A DNA stretch of 64,000 nucleotides, taken from positions 1,061-65,060 of the forward strand of contig JAHLWZ010000291.1 in the NCBI GenBank assembly GCA_020536535.1, written 5' to 3'. The stretch is from Pelomyxa schiedti. Its lineage: Eukaryota > Evosea > Pelobiontida > Pelomyxidae. A model generated the notes under the pieces. It was not told the DNA's origin. It ran no database searches and saw only the letters and a program-made list of their open reading frames with translations. Positions 23,424-35,371 of the stretch are shown here, one piece after another (position 1 is the stretch's first letter; each line of letters begins with the position of its first letter). A program made the translations under genes and the position numbers.

Positions 23424-26400
23424 TTACCAAGGGGCCAAGACGTTGTGAAGTTGCTGTAAAAGGACGGTCTTTTTGTATTTAGGATTTGGTTCGAAATAGA
23501 ACTCCGTCATGGCGTACCTGGCGCAACCGTAGGTGAGCGTTTTGATGTGCAGTGGTACTTGGTGCCTCTCTTCTGATGGTAAGACAAATTATAAGCTTTG
23601 TGATATTTACCTTGTAGCCTGTTCAATATTATTTTGTCAATACTTTCTGCTCCATGGCGAGCCTGGCTGGATTCATTTACATGACCCGTACTTGCAGTCA
23701 ATATAGCCACTTGTCGGGCAGTGTGACTGGCATCAGTTTGTTGAACATTTGAAGTTGGAGGTGATGGGGATGGTATTACTGAAGCCATGGGACCTAGCTC
23801 CTCCTCAGGGAGCTCTTTACCTAAAAATGCCTGACAGCCATCAATACGAGAGTCTTGCAGTATATAGTGCGCGAGATTCAAAGCTTGCACTAGATGGGAC
23901 TTGGGGTATGGTTTGGGATGCTGATAGTGCAAAATATAGCACATTTCATGAAAGGTGCAGGCATTAAATGCATCAATAAGACGGAAAGGAACACCAAGGG
24001 AGTTGGGAAGCAGCCAAATTACGGCCTGTAACTCTCTCAGAATGTAAAGGAAACGGTCAGCATCCTGAATATGAACTGGGCAAAGGAGGGTCTGATAGAC
24101 GGTACTCTGTGTCCAATATGCAGCAGCAATTACACAACCCAAAAGGCCTTGTGCCGAGCATGCAGTAATGCTATCACCAAGAAGTTTTATTGCTATAAGT
24201 GCCATTGCGACCTTCCGGCCAGACGGCATTTGAAGCAGGCTTGTAACGACGTTGACCAAGGAATCTAGTCCGATTTGCTGTAGTAACTCATTCCATCCAT
24301 GAATTTCAGGGGCGGCCGCCACATATAGATCTTTTGTCCAATACCGTGCATCTTTAATTGTGAGTACTTAGCCACAGCACTTGAAAACTTACCATGACAA
24401 TCCACGAAATGCTCACGAACCTTCTGGTTATCAGCTACTTTAAGAAGGCTGGCAACCAATTCATGGAGGCGGTTCTGGCCAATAGCTGGGGGAAGGGAAA
24501 TCGGAGACATTGACGTTGTTGACGTGGACGTGGACGTGGACGTGGACGTGGACGGAGCTGTGAACACTGTTGTGCTGGTTGGTGTCACTGGGTGGACTGT
24601 GACTGTTGGTTTTGGTGATGTGCCACTCAGGTCACCAACAGAGAGAGGCGAAATCAGTGAGTTTGATGCAGGCCTGGGTGTTTGGCTTGGCTGGGATGAA
24701 ACTGAAAGTGATGAAGGTGGTGATAGAGATTTCTGTGGCACCTCAAACAGAGGAACATGGTAAACATGACCCAAGATCAAATTCATTAGTAAAGGTGGTG
24801 CATTGTCTTCTAAAAATATGCGTTCCACCAAAGGGGATATCGGCTGCGCTGGCTTGTATTTCGCCCGGCACGCACTTGGAGTGATCGGGAAATGCTTAAG
24901 TATTGCGGCATCTATTCCCGCTAAAAGTTTTTCAAACAAAGGATCAGAGCAACGCTCTTCAAAGTTCTCAATGAAGCCCAGGGTGGGAGTAGAGTTCATG
25001 GAGTTCAATTCTACTTTACTCCGCGTTTGATTTATGATGTCGCGAAGTGCCATCAAGCCTAGGCTATTCGGTTGATAAGAACCATCCCCTTCAAGAAGGC
25101 CCAAGAGGGGTAACTTCTCTGATTGAAGATTCAATTTTTCACAGACTGAGTTTAACAGAGGGGGAAAATAACGGGATGATATTGAATGACACTACTCCGT
25201 AGCTCCCTGTTTCTGAGCATATGCCTGCTGCTTCTTGATGCGCCAGTCTGGAAGCAAAATAAACCTTATGGATATGAGATCATCAACATCTTCCACCATG
25301 AAGGCGTTGATATACCTGTAAGCCCGCCTCCTGAAAAACCTCGAATAGAATTTGCCATTCTACTGGATGCCTTATCTGGACATTCGCGGGGAGCACCGTC
25401 TGAGAGTGAGCGATATTACAGTGGGCACACAAATTACTGGTCTTTGAGGCAGACCCTGAGGAAGCCGCCTCTGCTTTTTGAGGCTGTACTGGAGTTTTAG
25501 GTGGAGATTGATTGAGAGGCAGGGCCAGTTGAGGAATATCAGGATGGTGGATATTTTTGGGAAGAGTAGGTTTGCATTGGTCCCAAATAAGTACATTTCC
25601 ACCTTTGGCGGCTGGTGATATTGTATGCAATACACCTGTCTGCAGGAAGTTATATGCACAAGCGTGTTTCTGAGCTAGTAATTTGGCCTTGAGTTTCCAT
25701 TCCCATGAGCACTCAGGGTCCTCATATCCACCAGGGAGAACAATAATTAGGGCAAACCCAAAAGCGTGATACCCATTGACCCAGCGTATGCAACTTTTCC
25801 TCAGGTGTGATAAGTCTCTGGGAAGTTGAGGAGGTCCACAAGAATACAGATGCCGTGGTAGATCAGTGGCATCGACGACTAACGTGCCGCGGTATTCTGT
25901 CGTTGGTTGGTAGCTTTCGATTTTTGCAAGTTCGTTTATATCCGTTTGAATGGGATCGCCTGGGTCAAAGTTAGAGGGTGTCTAGACTACTACAGATTTT
26001 GTTCTATTGTTTTACGTGCTAAATTGGTGGGGTTGTGGTGCGCTTGCTATGACGCGAGATGTATTAACCACGCGTTTTTACTTGTTTTCGTCGGTGGGAG
26101 AGGGTGTGAACCATTAACGCGTCGAAAAGCGTTCATCTTGGCCGGCGAAAAGACTAGGAAAGTGTCGAGGAGAGTACACTTGCAGGGGTATTTTGCAGTT
26201 GAATTTTCATGCCTTCGACTCAGTGGATTTGGTATCCCACAGTCCAGCATCTGAACCTCTGAGTGACAGATTGTACTTACACATCAAGGGAAATGGGACT
26301 CCCAGTCCCATATAACAATCAATTGATGACATCCTTGGTTGATTTCCGATAAAAAATCGTAGCCAGAGTCCATACGGAAAAACGAAGTGCTGTGATTTTT

Positions 26401-26664
26401 CCCCACGACACAAAACTGCACTCAATCGAGCCATGTGACATAATATTTCCCCCATACCACCGGCAAGGACGGTTCCAGACTCATAAAGTTTCCGTGCCAA
26501 TGCCATACTGCGTGAGTTGCACATAAACCCTTTCAGAGGGCACACTGCGAGTGAAAGTGCTATCCTGCTATCCTGCTAAGAAGAGCAGCAACGACCTTCC
26601 GTAAGAGGGGTCAAGATGCCAGTTAGTTCAATACTTCAACAGCCTCTCCCCAATCTTCACTCAT
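23424..26664 (-). CDS. Large protein of unknown family
   Basis: The start MSEDWGEAVE is spliced to QDSRIALSLAVCPLKGF (about 26565-26630). Ordered segments follow: KLYESGTVLAGGMGEILCHM, GTLVVDATDLPRHLYSCGPP, WVNGYHAFGFALIIVLPGGY, then LCAHCNIAH, QILFEVFQEAGLQ and a helical C-terminal half (LLQQIGLDSLVNVVTSLLQM, FHEMCYILHYQHPKPYPKS). It ends ...KTVLLQQLHNVLAPW at 23424. A Ser/Thr/Pro linker (24750-24500) contains the inverted repeat shared with the neighbour and a GACGTG hexamer repeat. Frames join cleanly across introns near 25320-25270, 25190-25140 and 23612-23575. The junction near 26055-25975 is unresolved. I recognise no family; the many Trp, Cys and Gly residues in the ordered parts argue for a real folded protein. 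Confidence 0.55.
24521..24550. repeat. GACGTG hexamer microsatellite
   Basis: Five tandem GACGTG units. On the coding (minus) strand they encode an alternating Ser-Thr run in the linker of the unknown protein. The run abuts the inverted duplicated segment, which carries one unit in the other copy. Confidence 0.9.
24544..24715 (-). repeat. Inverted duplicated coding segment, copy A
   Basis: About 170 bases that match 27462-27633 in inverted orientation, with roughly ten mismatches by hand alignment and a long identical core. It encodes a Ser/Thr/Pro linker (SGTSPKPTVTVHPVTPTSTT) in the minus-strand unknown gene. Confidence 0.9.
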
Positions 26665-27054
26665 TTCAATATTTGTTTTCAGTTGTTTAGTTCGCCAGAA
26701 CGATTCACAGAGGGTTCCATGTCCCAGTGAAAAAATATGAACGTAGGAACAACCGAAAAGTGGTGTCACTGTGTCCTCTTCGGCTGGTGACCGCCCCGAT
26801 TCGGACCAAGAGACGACGGACAACACTGTTTACGTCTCGATTTCAGCATGACCTGTCATGGAGATCTACGGCCATAGTTGTCGTATTGGGTGTCAACCGC
26901 GCATAATTTGGGGGTAGCCGGGGGGGCGTGTGTCGACAATATTGGGTTTTATTTCGTGTCTAAAATGCAACTAACTTTTCCAGTGCGAATTTTTTTATTT
27001 TTTTTTCTCTCTTCTGCAACTGACGCGTTCAGTGATCAGTACCGCGAAAACGGA
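26665..27054. promoter_or_regulatory. Divergent intergenic region
   Basis: Lies between the unknown minus-strand gene and the plus-strand C1/VPS9 gene and should contain both promoters. On the minus side a small upstream ORF (MEPSVNRSGELNN) precedes the chosen start. On the plus side an in-frame stretch ending SDQYRENG precedes the chosen ATG and could be part of the protein. Confidence 0.4.
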
Positions 27055-30000
27055 ATGTCGACATCACACAAGTGGACTGTGAAAAAACTCACCAAACCAT
27101 GCCACTGCTCCCACTGCAAACAATTCAATTGGTTAGTTTGTTGCACCAAAAAAAAATAGAAACAAATAACCTGGTTGTGCTTGACAACCACAGGGGAAGG
27201 AATCAATTCCTGTGTAAAGTTTGTGGGAGAACATGCCATGAAAAGTGTGCTGCAGAAATTGATGCCCAGAAAATTCCCTGCACCGCAGCCGATGTTTGTC
27301 TCCTCCCCATAACACGCGATCCCAAAACACCCACCTAATATATTGTTATTTGTTGCTAATGTGAGGATACAAAGGCCTCTAGTCACGGTGCTCTAGAACG
27401 CACTTCATCGCTCTCTTCAATTCCCAGTACTACACACAGGTCACCCACGCCACCACCTCCATCATCACTTTCAATTTCATCCCCGCCAAGCAAGACACCC
27501 AGGCCTGCATCAACCTCAATGATTTCGCCACTCTTTGTTGATGACCTGAGTGGCACATCACCAAAACCAACAGTCACAGTCCACCCAGTGACACCAACCA
27601 GCACAACAGTGTTCACATCTCCGTCCACGTCAACAACAATAAGGCCAATGTCTCCAACACCCCAGCCTTCCACCTGTTCTGCTGAAACCACACCATCTGC
27701 ACCTCCATGTGCCCCAACTGTTCAGGTTGGTGACATGGGAATGCCAATCGCAGAGGGAATTTTTTCTGCCTTACCTGTTCGTGCAGCAGCTTTTCAAAGT
27801 GGTAGAGTCCGGCTTACCCCTTCTACTCCAAGTGCTGAATTTGCACACCCTTTTGCACAGCGTCCTAAGGTGTGTGCTTGGCTCATGAGTGGAGCTTCAG
27901 GGTTGACTCGTATTCCAACTGAGCAACTTGTAATTACGGCATCAGGTTTGAACATTGGCTTTGTTGTGATGACACTAAGTGTGTGAAGGTTTCAAAATCA
28001 CATCTGTGACAGCCAACTGCGCGGTGAATTGGATTGCTTACCTTCCCCCTGCCACAAACCCGTTTCTAAGTGATACCATCAAGTTCATTTTAGCCACTCC
28101 AGGTCTGACCCCACCTTTACTCCAAAAAGCAGAGAAATGCATTGAGGTAACTGTAAACCATTGATTTTTTTTTTCACATATCGCGTTTTAGGCATGTACC
28201 GTCAATGGAGCTGCTTCTGATGGGCAAACCCTTCTCCATGCGGCAGCCTATTCAGGGCATCTTCCCTTGGTAAACTGGCTTCTTAAGAAAAATGGTATCA
28301 ATTTGGATGTGCAGGTCTTTTCTAGCTCTTGATGGCCTTAAATAATTTAAAATTAGGATGAGAGGGGCTGGACACCCTTGATGTAAGTACATTTGTATTG
28401 ATTAACCCTTACATTCCAGCGTAAACTCAAAGGTGTGCTGTACATCCTGGGCACTTTGGAGTTGCGTTGCGGCTTCTATCACAGGGTGCTAGTACAGATA
28501 TCATCAATAATAGAAAGCACACAGCACTGCATTTACTTGCAAGAAGCTATACACAAGAAAAAACCAGCGATGAGGTACTGCATCAGTATTAACATAAAAT
28601 CTCCACCTGACTCAGTGAGGTTGTGCGAATTCTACTTGGGCCTGGGAATGATCCAAACCTAACAAGTGAAACTGGTGAAACTAGTCTCATGATTGCCTGT
28701 AGTGGTGCTTTCAACCCCCAATTTGTCACTATGCTATTAGATGCAAAGGCTGACCCAAGTTTGTGCCTTTCCCTCTAAATTGTAATATAATCCTTTACAA
28801 CAAGATATTCCCGATCTGCATGGAGCAACACCACTATATAAAGCTACTACAGCAAATAATATCTGCCTTGCTGAACTTCTTCTAAAGTGACTTTTATTTT
28901 CTATCTCCATTATTTATGTTATCCTAGATATGGTGCAGACCCAAATAAAGGTCCCGAAGGAGATACACCTTTTGACCGAGCCCAGGCAAGTGGTAATGTA
29001 CTTTTCATTGAACTGCTTGAGAGAGCAGTGGCACAACAACAACTTCGAGAAGCAGCCAAAGTTGACTGTCTCTTAATGGGATCACAATTAATCTAGTGCA
29101 GGCGCAACCCATGACACTCAGAAATAAATTATTTTCTAGCTGGAAAAAAAATACAGCCGACTTGGGAAAAGCTATACAAGTTGTAGGTACGGCTAAGCCG
29201 GAAAGGAACCCTTCAGGTTCCCAACAAGTTGATTTTGCCTCGGCATTGGAAAAAAGTGAATGCAAAGAACTACGAAATATGGTGGACACATACACCAAAG
29301 CTTTTGCCAAAAATAAATATTCACAAGAGGAAGAAGCAGAAGCTTTCGGGCAGTTTTTCACGAACATGGAGGTAAAAATACAATATGAAAACTTCAAAAC
29401 CAACTCCTTCTAGGAGGCCATGAAAGTACATCCACTGTGGATGAATCTGCAGGTACAAGTACTTTCCCTCACAAAGTTCATCACAACCGATAGCCGGACC
29501 AATTTGATGTGGCACAAGAAGGAATGAGAAAAGTGATCTTCACGAAAATGTACAACCAGTTGTTCAATAAAAAAGAACTGGCAGCAAAGGACTCTATCCT
29601 CTGCAAACATATTTCCAGCTTGAGCTCACTTGTTATTCCTCAAAATATGCACCTACGAGAAGATTTGGACATGGAATTAATAAGAGCAGCTGAGAGAAAC
29701 CTTCAGGTTTTTATTTCTGTTCTTATGTTGGAGAAAATCGGGGAATAGGAGATGGATAATGGTGTAACACCCGAAGAGAAACTGAAGAGCATTTTGAATT
29801 GCTGTAAAATACTTGTGAATATTTTACAATCATTTGGCTCAGCAACTGGTGCGGATGACTTCTTGCCTTTGTTTATGTATGTCTCCCTGTTTTTTTCCAC
29901 CTTCACACTTCCTCTCTAAACCCACCAAAGATATACAGTGATGAGGTCTAATCTACCACATCTATACTCCAACCTGGATTTCATTGAGTACTTCAAGGAT

Positions 30001-30261
30001 GAGAAGAGGAAAAACACTGAAGCTATTTGCTTCTACACCCACCTGTGCTGTGCCGCTGCATACATAGAAACCGATGTAACAGAGGAGTACCTTCTTGCCA
30101 ATGGAGTGGCAGCCTGTGGTGCTCCCCCTACTGTCACCTTTGATGCCCCTCTGCCTCCTTGCAATGCACCGGCTCCTCCTGGAGTATCTAGTATTCCCCC
30201 GGCCACATTCTCGTCAAGTACCCCAACGACTGATTCTGCCTTCCACCCCAATGGAAACTAA
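27055..30261 (+). CDS. C1-ankyrin-VPS9 protein, probable Rab5-type GEF
   Basis: The N-terminal C1 zinc finger HKWTVKKLTKPCHCSHCKQFNW / NQFLCKVCGRTCHEKCAAEI...C (27064-27290) keeps the His/Cys pattern. A Ser/Pro linker (27390-27690) carries duplicated copy B. Ankyrin repeats follow at about 28195-29060 (DGQTLLHAAAYSGHLPLVNWL, GDTPFDRAQASGNVLFIELL). The C-terminus is a helical bundle and VPS9 domain: VTPEEKLKSILNCCKILVNI, ADDFLPLF-YTVMRSNLPHLYSNLDFI and CFYTHLCCAAAYIE (29750-30080). It ends with a proline-rich tail ...DSAFHPNGN. VPS9 domains load GTP onto Rab5-like GTPases on early endosomes; C1 may bind diacylglycerol or phospholipid. The order resembles VPS9-ankyrin proteins such as ANKRD27 or RIN, but with an N-terminal C1. 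Confidence 0.8.
27462..27633 (+). repeat. Inverted duplicated coding segment, copy B
   Basis: Inverted partner of 24544-24715. It encodes SGTSPKPTVTVHPVTPTSTT in the linker of the C1/VPS9 gene, in the same reading frame as copy A in the other gene. Confidence 0.9.
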
Positions 30262-30408
30262 GCAAAGACCTGTAGAGAATGAGACCCTGAGTAGCAACAG
30301 CAGTTCAACGCTACTGGGCACAAATACCGCAAACAATACTACTGGCTTGTAATTGGTGATACAGAAAGAAAGGAATATGACTGTTGGAATAGTATACTGT
30401 TTAAGTGC

Positions 30409-30966
30409 TTATAGGAGACAAGGGGGTGCATCACCAAGCACCGAACTAGAGCAGTAATCCTTGAGATAGCCTTTAGGTGACCTGAGTGATGTTTCTGGTG
30501 TGAATTCAAATGGTTCTGCTGATTGTGTGGATTCGTTCTTGTGCAGTAGCCACAGCTCCCCTAATCTTCCAGCATCCACGACGAAACCACCACGCCAAAC
30601 GTAGTCAATGTCATATGGCTCCACAATCCTAGCAGGATATTAGCATTTAGTGAATGGTGCACGTGCAGGACACAATTTTAGCGGTATCATTCCCTTCCAC
30701 TCAGTATCTGAATGTGTAGTACGGCAGAAGGTAATTGACTCAGACACTGGAGCCATAGGCTCTTTCTCTATTGCGGTCTTACTGCCACGAAAACTTACAG
30801 CAGTTACTGGCGTGCTTCCTCCCTCTGAGGTTTTCAAGTTAGTTTTTTCAAGGTGTTCATACTCGGTTATTGTAGTGATACCGACGTGGAGGGTGATGTG
30901 TGTTCCCAACGCAGTAAACTCGAACATGGTCCTCACTTCCACAGAAACAACGTGCACCGACACCAT
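30409..30966 (-). CDS. Small protein of unknown function
   Basis: The start MVSVHVVSVEVRTMFEFTAL lies at 30966. It encodes a mostly beta-like sequence (THITLHVGITTITEYEHLEK). An intron at about 30630-30675 joins LKLIVEPYDIDYVWRGGFVVDAGRL in frame. It ends ...SVLGDAPPCLL. It is tightly packed: 42 bases from the stop of the DIL gene upstream and convergent with the VPS9 gene. I recognise no family. It could be longer, because other splice choices within 30780-30820 are possible. Confidence 0.5.
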
Positions 30967-31008
30967 TGAAGAGGAGGAAAAAAGGTGAGGAATCAAAGGA
31001 GTCTCTTC

Positions 31009-34000
31009 TCACACTAGTGATTTGAGAATGGCGTGTGGGTCGATGAGTGGTGGGAGGTCGTGGGAGGAGGATGAAGGTTGGAATGTGTAGAAAGATGTGA
31101 ATTGCTTGGAGAACGGCCGGTCTTGTTTGTTGGGGCTGCTGCTGAGTTTGTTGATAAACTGAATCACAATCTGTTCACGTGGCCCCTGAGGGTTCCACTT
31201 TCTGTGGGTGGTTAGCTTACGGTAGTGTGTGCAAAGAATGGGAGCATACATATCACGGAAGGAAGAAATTATGTAACAAGTGATTCTAGGGGTGAGTGCA
31301 GGAAACCAAGTTTCCAGTGGAACATCAGGTAGCAACAATTTATCCGATAATAGAAGTTTTGCTGTGTCACACAGACCACGGATCATGTCTCTAAAATGTT
31401 AGATTTCAGTCAGAAGTTGATAAATCAAATAATTGTGAGGGATACTGGGCAACTGGGCACAAGTTCGAAGACCATTCCGATAGGGGTCTAACTCCTAACT
31501 TCATATGACTCCCGCACGTTACTGAACCTGGAGGGCATGAGTCGGAGTTTTATTAGTTAGAACCTTACAGAAATTAGGGTTGGAGAATATGTTGTTCATG
31601 ACCACAGCGTTGATGTAGTAGAAAATTTGTCTTATAAGTTGATGTGCAAGGTAGGCTGGCATTTTACACTTGTCTGTATTTTGCAGTGTAGTGTTTAAGG
31701 TACTTAGTAACACGTTAATAGCGGCAGTTTGCATCAATTCCGTTGCCCTTAATATTGTTGCTTGAGATTACAGTAACCAAGAACTAACTTACTGCAAAGT
31801 CGTGTTCCTCTCAAAATCTGCAATACTTGGCAAAAACGCTCTTACAGCAGCATCTTCAATGCTCTAAGGTGAATTAAGCTTCAACCTCAACCATATAAGA
31901 TACCTTATAAATAAGTTTTAGCAAGGTATCATACAATTTCACCAACCTCTCACAGAGTGAGTGTTGGAATTTATCTATTGGGGAGGTAGCTTCAGCATTG
32001 AAATTTAATAGATCCTTATGAGGAGTTACAAAGGAGAGAGAGGAAAAAGGAAGAAATATTACGTGGTTGATGAATATTTGCCCTGGAAGGGGACGGGAGT
32101 GAGAGTGCCTTTGTTCGCTCACGAATTTCAATAACCATAGGGTAGTGACAATTAACAGCGTCAAGCGTTCCCCATCTTTGCTGACCAACTGGTTTTGAAG
32201 AGGAACCTTTATTTACTTTTTTGTTGTTTTCTCTAGAATATAGATTCTATCAAGTTGGGGATGTACTTCTGATATGTCTTCCAAGGCTCTTATTATCTCC
32301 GAAAGAAATTGTTCGTTACGGCTGTCATCACAGAACCCTCCACACTCAATAATTTTAGTACAAATAACCTGCACTGCGGAAGGCGTTCCTTGCTGTCATC
32401 GATTACAAACCAGTAAGGATAAACAGGAATGTACAGTTGTGAACCAGCAATCGGGAGGTTGATATGAATATAAACTAGCAATGAGAGCTTGTTGACTCTC
32501 GTAGAGAGAGGACAGTAGGGTCTTTTTGGGATTGGCCTCCAGAGAAGTTAATTTAGAATTTAAATTGCTAGCATTTCAACCTGTGGTTTATGTGTGTGTA
32601 ACTGTGTGGAGATAAGACTGTTGGCGTGCATCCGTTCCTAGTGATTGTAAGTGTCGTCTATTGAGAGTAAATATTTTTGCCTTGGGTGGAGAAGTTTCAA
32701 GCTTTTCAGTTGGAACTATTTTCGAGTTATCTACATAAAGTGGTTTCTGCTTATGGTGAAATATTGATATGCTAAATGGAACCGCCATACATGAGAAAAA
32801 GTACTGGGTGTGCGTGGGTGCTGTTCTTGTGGAGGTGATGTTGATAAATGTGGTAGTGGTGGAGACACAGATAAAGTAGGTGGTGGGGATGAGGAAAGTG
32901 GCTTTTGTCTATGAGAGCGACGATGGATGGCTGAGAGCTGTTCTCGAAGGTGGACAATTTCTGTTTGTGCCTCACGTACCCGGAACTCGAGAAATCTTTC
33001 TATTTGCCTTGACTGAAAATGTGAGTTGAAAAACCAAGGAATTGTAATATATTTGGAAAAAAGGGCAATTGGCATACACGAGTGAGTTTTTCAGTGAGAT
33101 CTTGAACCTAACGAGATTTAATTCACACAAGTTGAATAAATAAAGAGACAGACCGTTTTTTGATAGTGAGTTTCATTTTTTCGAAGTTGCTCCACTTCTT
33201 GCTGGAGTGTGGCAACAGCCTACATCAGTGTTAAATGAGGCCAAGACTGAAACGCAACATCAATCTCTGTGATAATTTTCTCTGGAGTGCTATCGTCATC
33301 AGATTCCTGAGGTGTAAACAAGTCAGACGAGAATGGTAATACTGAGAACTACCTCTTCTTCCACTTCTTGTTCGGATTCACTTTCCCAGAAAGGATTTCT
33401 GCATATTGTATTATGATTTTTTTCAAATACTCTAGATTAGAAACCTGTCTATCTCCACTGTGTGTTGTACCAAAATCTATTCTATGGTAACAAGGAAGAA
33501 GGTTTAGGAAAATATACCAGCAGCTCAGCCACAAGTTTTCTTTTTTTCAGCAGTCCAATTGTCACTTGTGATTGATTGGGTAACGTGGCAAAAGAAGCCA
33601 AATTAACAATCGCAGAACCTAGAACAGTGCTTGGGCTCCCTGAAACACCCATTTGCTCAAGAGAGAGAACTAAATTTTTGATGTGGTACAAAGAAGCACT
33701 TGAGGGCTCAGTTGAATTGGGAGCTGAAGTGCAGCTGGGAATGGAGTGCAGAGAACAACTTTCGCTGGATCTTGTATCTTCTTCAGTGGGAAGGTTGTTC
33801 GCCAGAGGATGTGTTTGGGAATGTTCCATTGCCTTGGAATGAAGGTGTGATTGGAGGTTCAAATGCGGGTTGTGAGGTGGAGCAGAAGACGAGAGAGACA
33901 TAAAATTATCAGAGGCCACAATGGAGTCAGTGACTGAGAGATGTGGGTTGCCGGTTAGCAGTGGAATTTGGCTTGGCGCTGAATTCGAAGATTGAGTGGA

Positions 34001-34268
34001 AACCAAAGTGCAAATGACCCTAAAGGTTTCATCAAGCAGCACAGAACCTGAAGCGTCTATCAAAAACGTTCTGGATTTGCCATTTCCATGCTCCTATCAC
34101 CGAAAAAATGAGTGAGTCTAGTCGCGCTCCAAAAAGAAGATGGCTTACAGCGCCATTTTCGCGAACATGAGTTCTCCAGGAGATTGTCGCCTGGCTGTCA
34201 CCGATTTTTGTCTCATTCGACAAACTCAGCTTCATCAAACTGAGCAAAAACGTAGCCGAGTGCCGCAT
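31009..34268 (-). CDS. NT-C2, coiled-coil and DIL (dilute) domain protein
   Basis: The N-terminal part reads NETKIGDSQATISWRTHVREN, then FLIDASGSVLLDETFRV. After a Ser-rich insert comes LVLSLEQMGV...LGSAIVNLASFA, the LGxAxINLAxyA signature of the EEIG1/EHBP1 NT-C2 domain (33600-34060). Coiled coil follows (VATLQQEVEQLRK, 33180-33230; RVREAQTEIVHLREQLS, 32940-33000). The C-terminal half is a DIL domain: TKIIECGGFCDDSRNEQFL, FQHSLCERLVKLYDTLLKLI, and LAHQLIRQIFYYINAVVMN (31620-31600), as in myosin V tails and afadin. It ends ...IDPHAILKSLV. No motor, FHA or PDZ domain is seen. It probably links a membrane or cargo to the cytoskeleton. Starts 34268 and 34235 are both possible. Confidence 0.7.
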
Positions 34269-34414
34269 CTCTTCCGCACACGAAGACTGCATTTTCCCCC
34301 AACTCCGCACACCGACACAATGAGACCCGTGTACCAGCTGGATCTCCGATCTGACTTTTCTTGGTGTTATCAAAAAACACCCGAAGTTGATGTGATGTGC
34401 GGGTAATTTACAAA

Positions 34415-35371
34415 ATGGGTGACACCTTAGAAGCCCTGGCTGCTGCGGACCTTGATGTGTTGTCAAAAATTGAAAAAAATCACCACCCTGTAAGTGCAGC
34501 TGCAACCGACGAAGATCCGCACGCTAGTAATAGTAATACGACCGCATCATCGAACAATGCCACGGACGTTGGAGGTGCACGAACGCCAGATCTGCGTAGA
34601 TCTCCTGCGCCTTCTTCTTCTTCGCCGTATCACCAGCTAGAAGAGTTATTAGAGGCCATAAGGGGGTGCACTGCTTGCGTGGAATTTCTGCCTAAGCCTC
34701 CCAAGCCTGTCATCCAAGTCGATCTCGCTTCGAGAAATGCGCGCATTGCGATCTTGTCTCAGGCGCCTGGTGCTGTGGCTCATGGCTCTGGACTGCCTTT
34801 TGATGATGCAAGGTGTGCCAATCTCGAGGGGAAGAAGACTTGGGGTATCGCTTTACCCTTTTTAAAAGTGGGGAACGCTTGAGAGCCTGGCTGGGTGTCT
34901 CACGCCAAACATTCTATGATCCTGCTTTGTTTGTCATTATACCCATGGGATTCTGTTTCCCTGGAAAATCCTCTTCCGGAGATTTACCCCCAAGAGCGGA
35001 GTGTGCTAAGGTTTCTCACCTCCCCACGTGCTTTCTTTCTATTGAAACAAAAACCAGCTTTGGCACGATTCTCTGTTACATTCCCTACCCAATGTACAAT
35101 TAAAGCTGCTTATTGGACAGTACTCACAGAAACACTATCTCGGATCCAAGTGCAAAAAAAATTTGACAGATACTGTGCGAGCCTACAATGAGTGTAGGTT
35201 CCTGCTTCACATTTAACTTGCTAATGGTATCACATGTATACCCCAGACCTCCCGGAGTACTTTCCTATTGTGCACCCTTCACCTAGAAACGTCCACTGGG
35301 AGCAAAAGAACCCTTGGTTTGCCGCTGAAGTCATACCCCATCTGCAAAGCCTGGTATACTCCATTCTCTGA
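34415..35371 (+). CDS. Uracil-DNA glycosylase superfamily protein (bacterial-like family)
   Basis: The N-terminus is disordered and Ser-rich (MGDTLEALAAADLDVL). From residue 80 it reads LEELLEAIRGCTACVEFLP, IAILSQAPGAVAHGSGLPFD, ERLRAWLGVSRQTFYD, IIPMGFCFPGK, LIGQYSQKHYLG and FPIVHPSPRNVHW. The order QAPG...GLPFDD...GxCxPG...HPSPRN is that of the UDG fold, with motif A water-activating and motif B (HPSPRN) DNA-inserting regions. Introns near 34810-34860, 34965-35000 and 35190-35250 restore the frame. It removes uracil or deaminated bases in base excision repair, if active. The closest remembered relatives are bacterial (COG1573-like). It is divergent with the DIL gene, 146 bases away. Confidence 0.78.

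Noticed and set aside
25136-25200. In-frame stop after QAYAQKQGATE as the end of a separate gene
   Set aside because: Another frame passes through two good introns (25270-25320 and 25140-25190) and links the upstream and downstream coding parts, so one gene is the simpler model.
26550-26585. Apparent 8-base tandem duplication (AGCAGGAT) causing a frameshift in the unknown gene
   Set aside because: Choosing the downstream acceptor ...GCTCTTCTTAG gives an intron that absorbs the problem, and the exon QDSRIALSLAVCPLKG continues in frame, so no break is needed.
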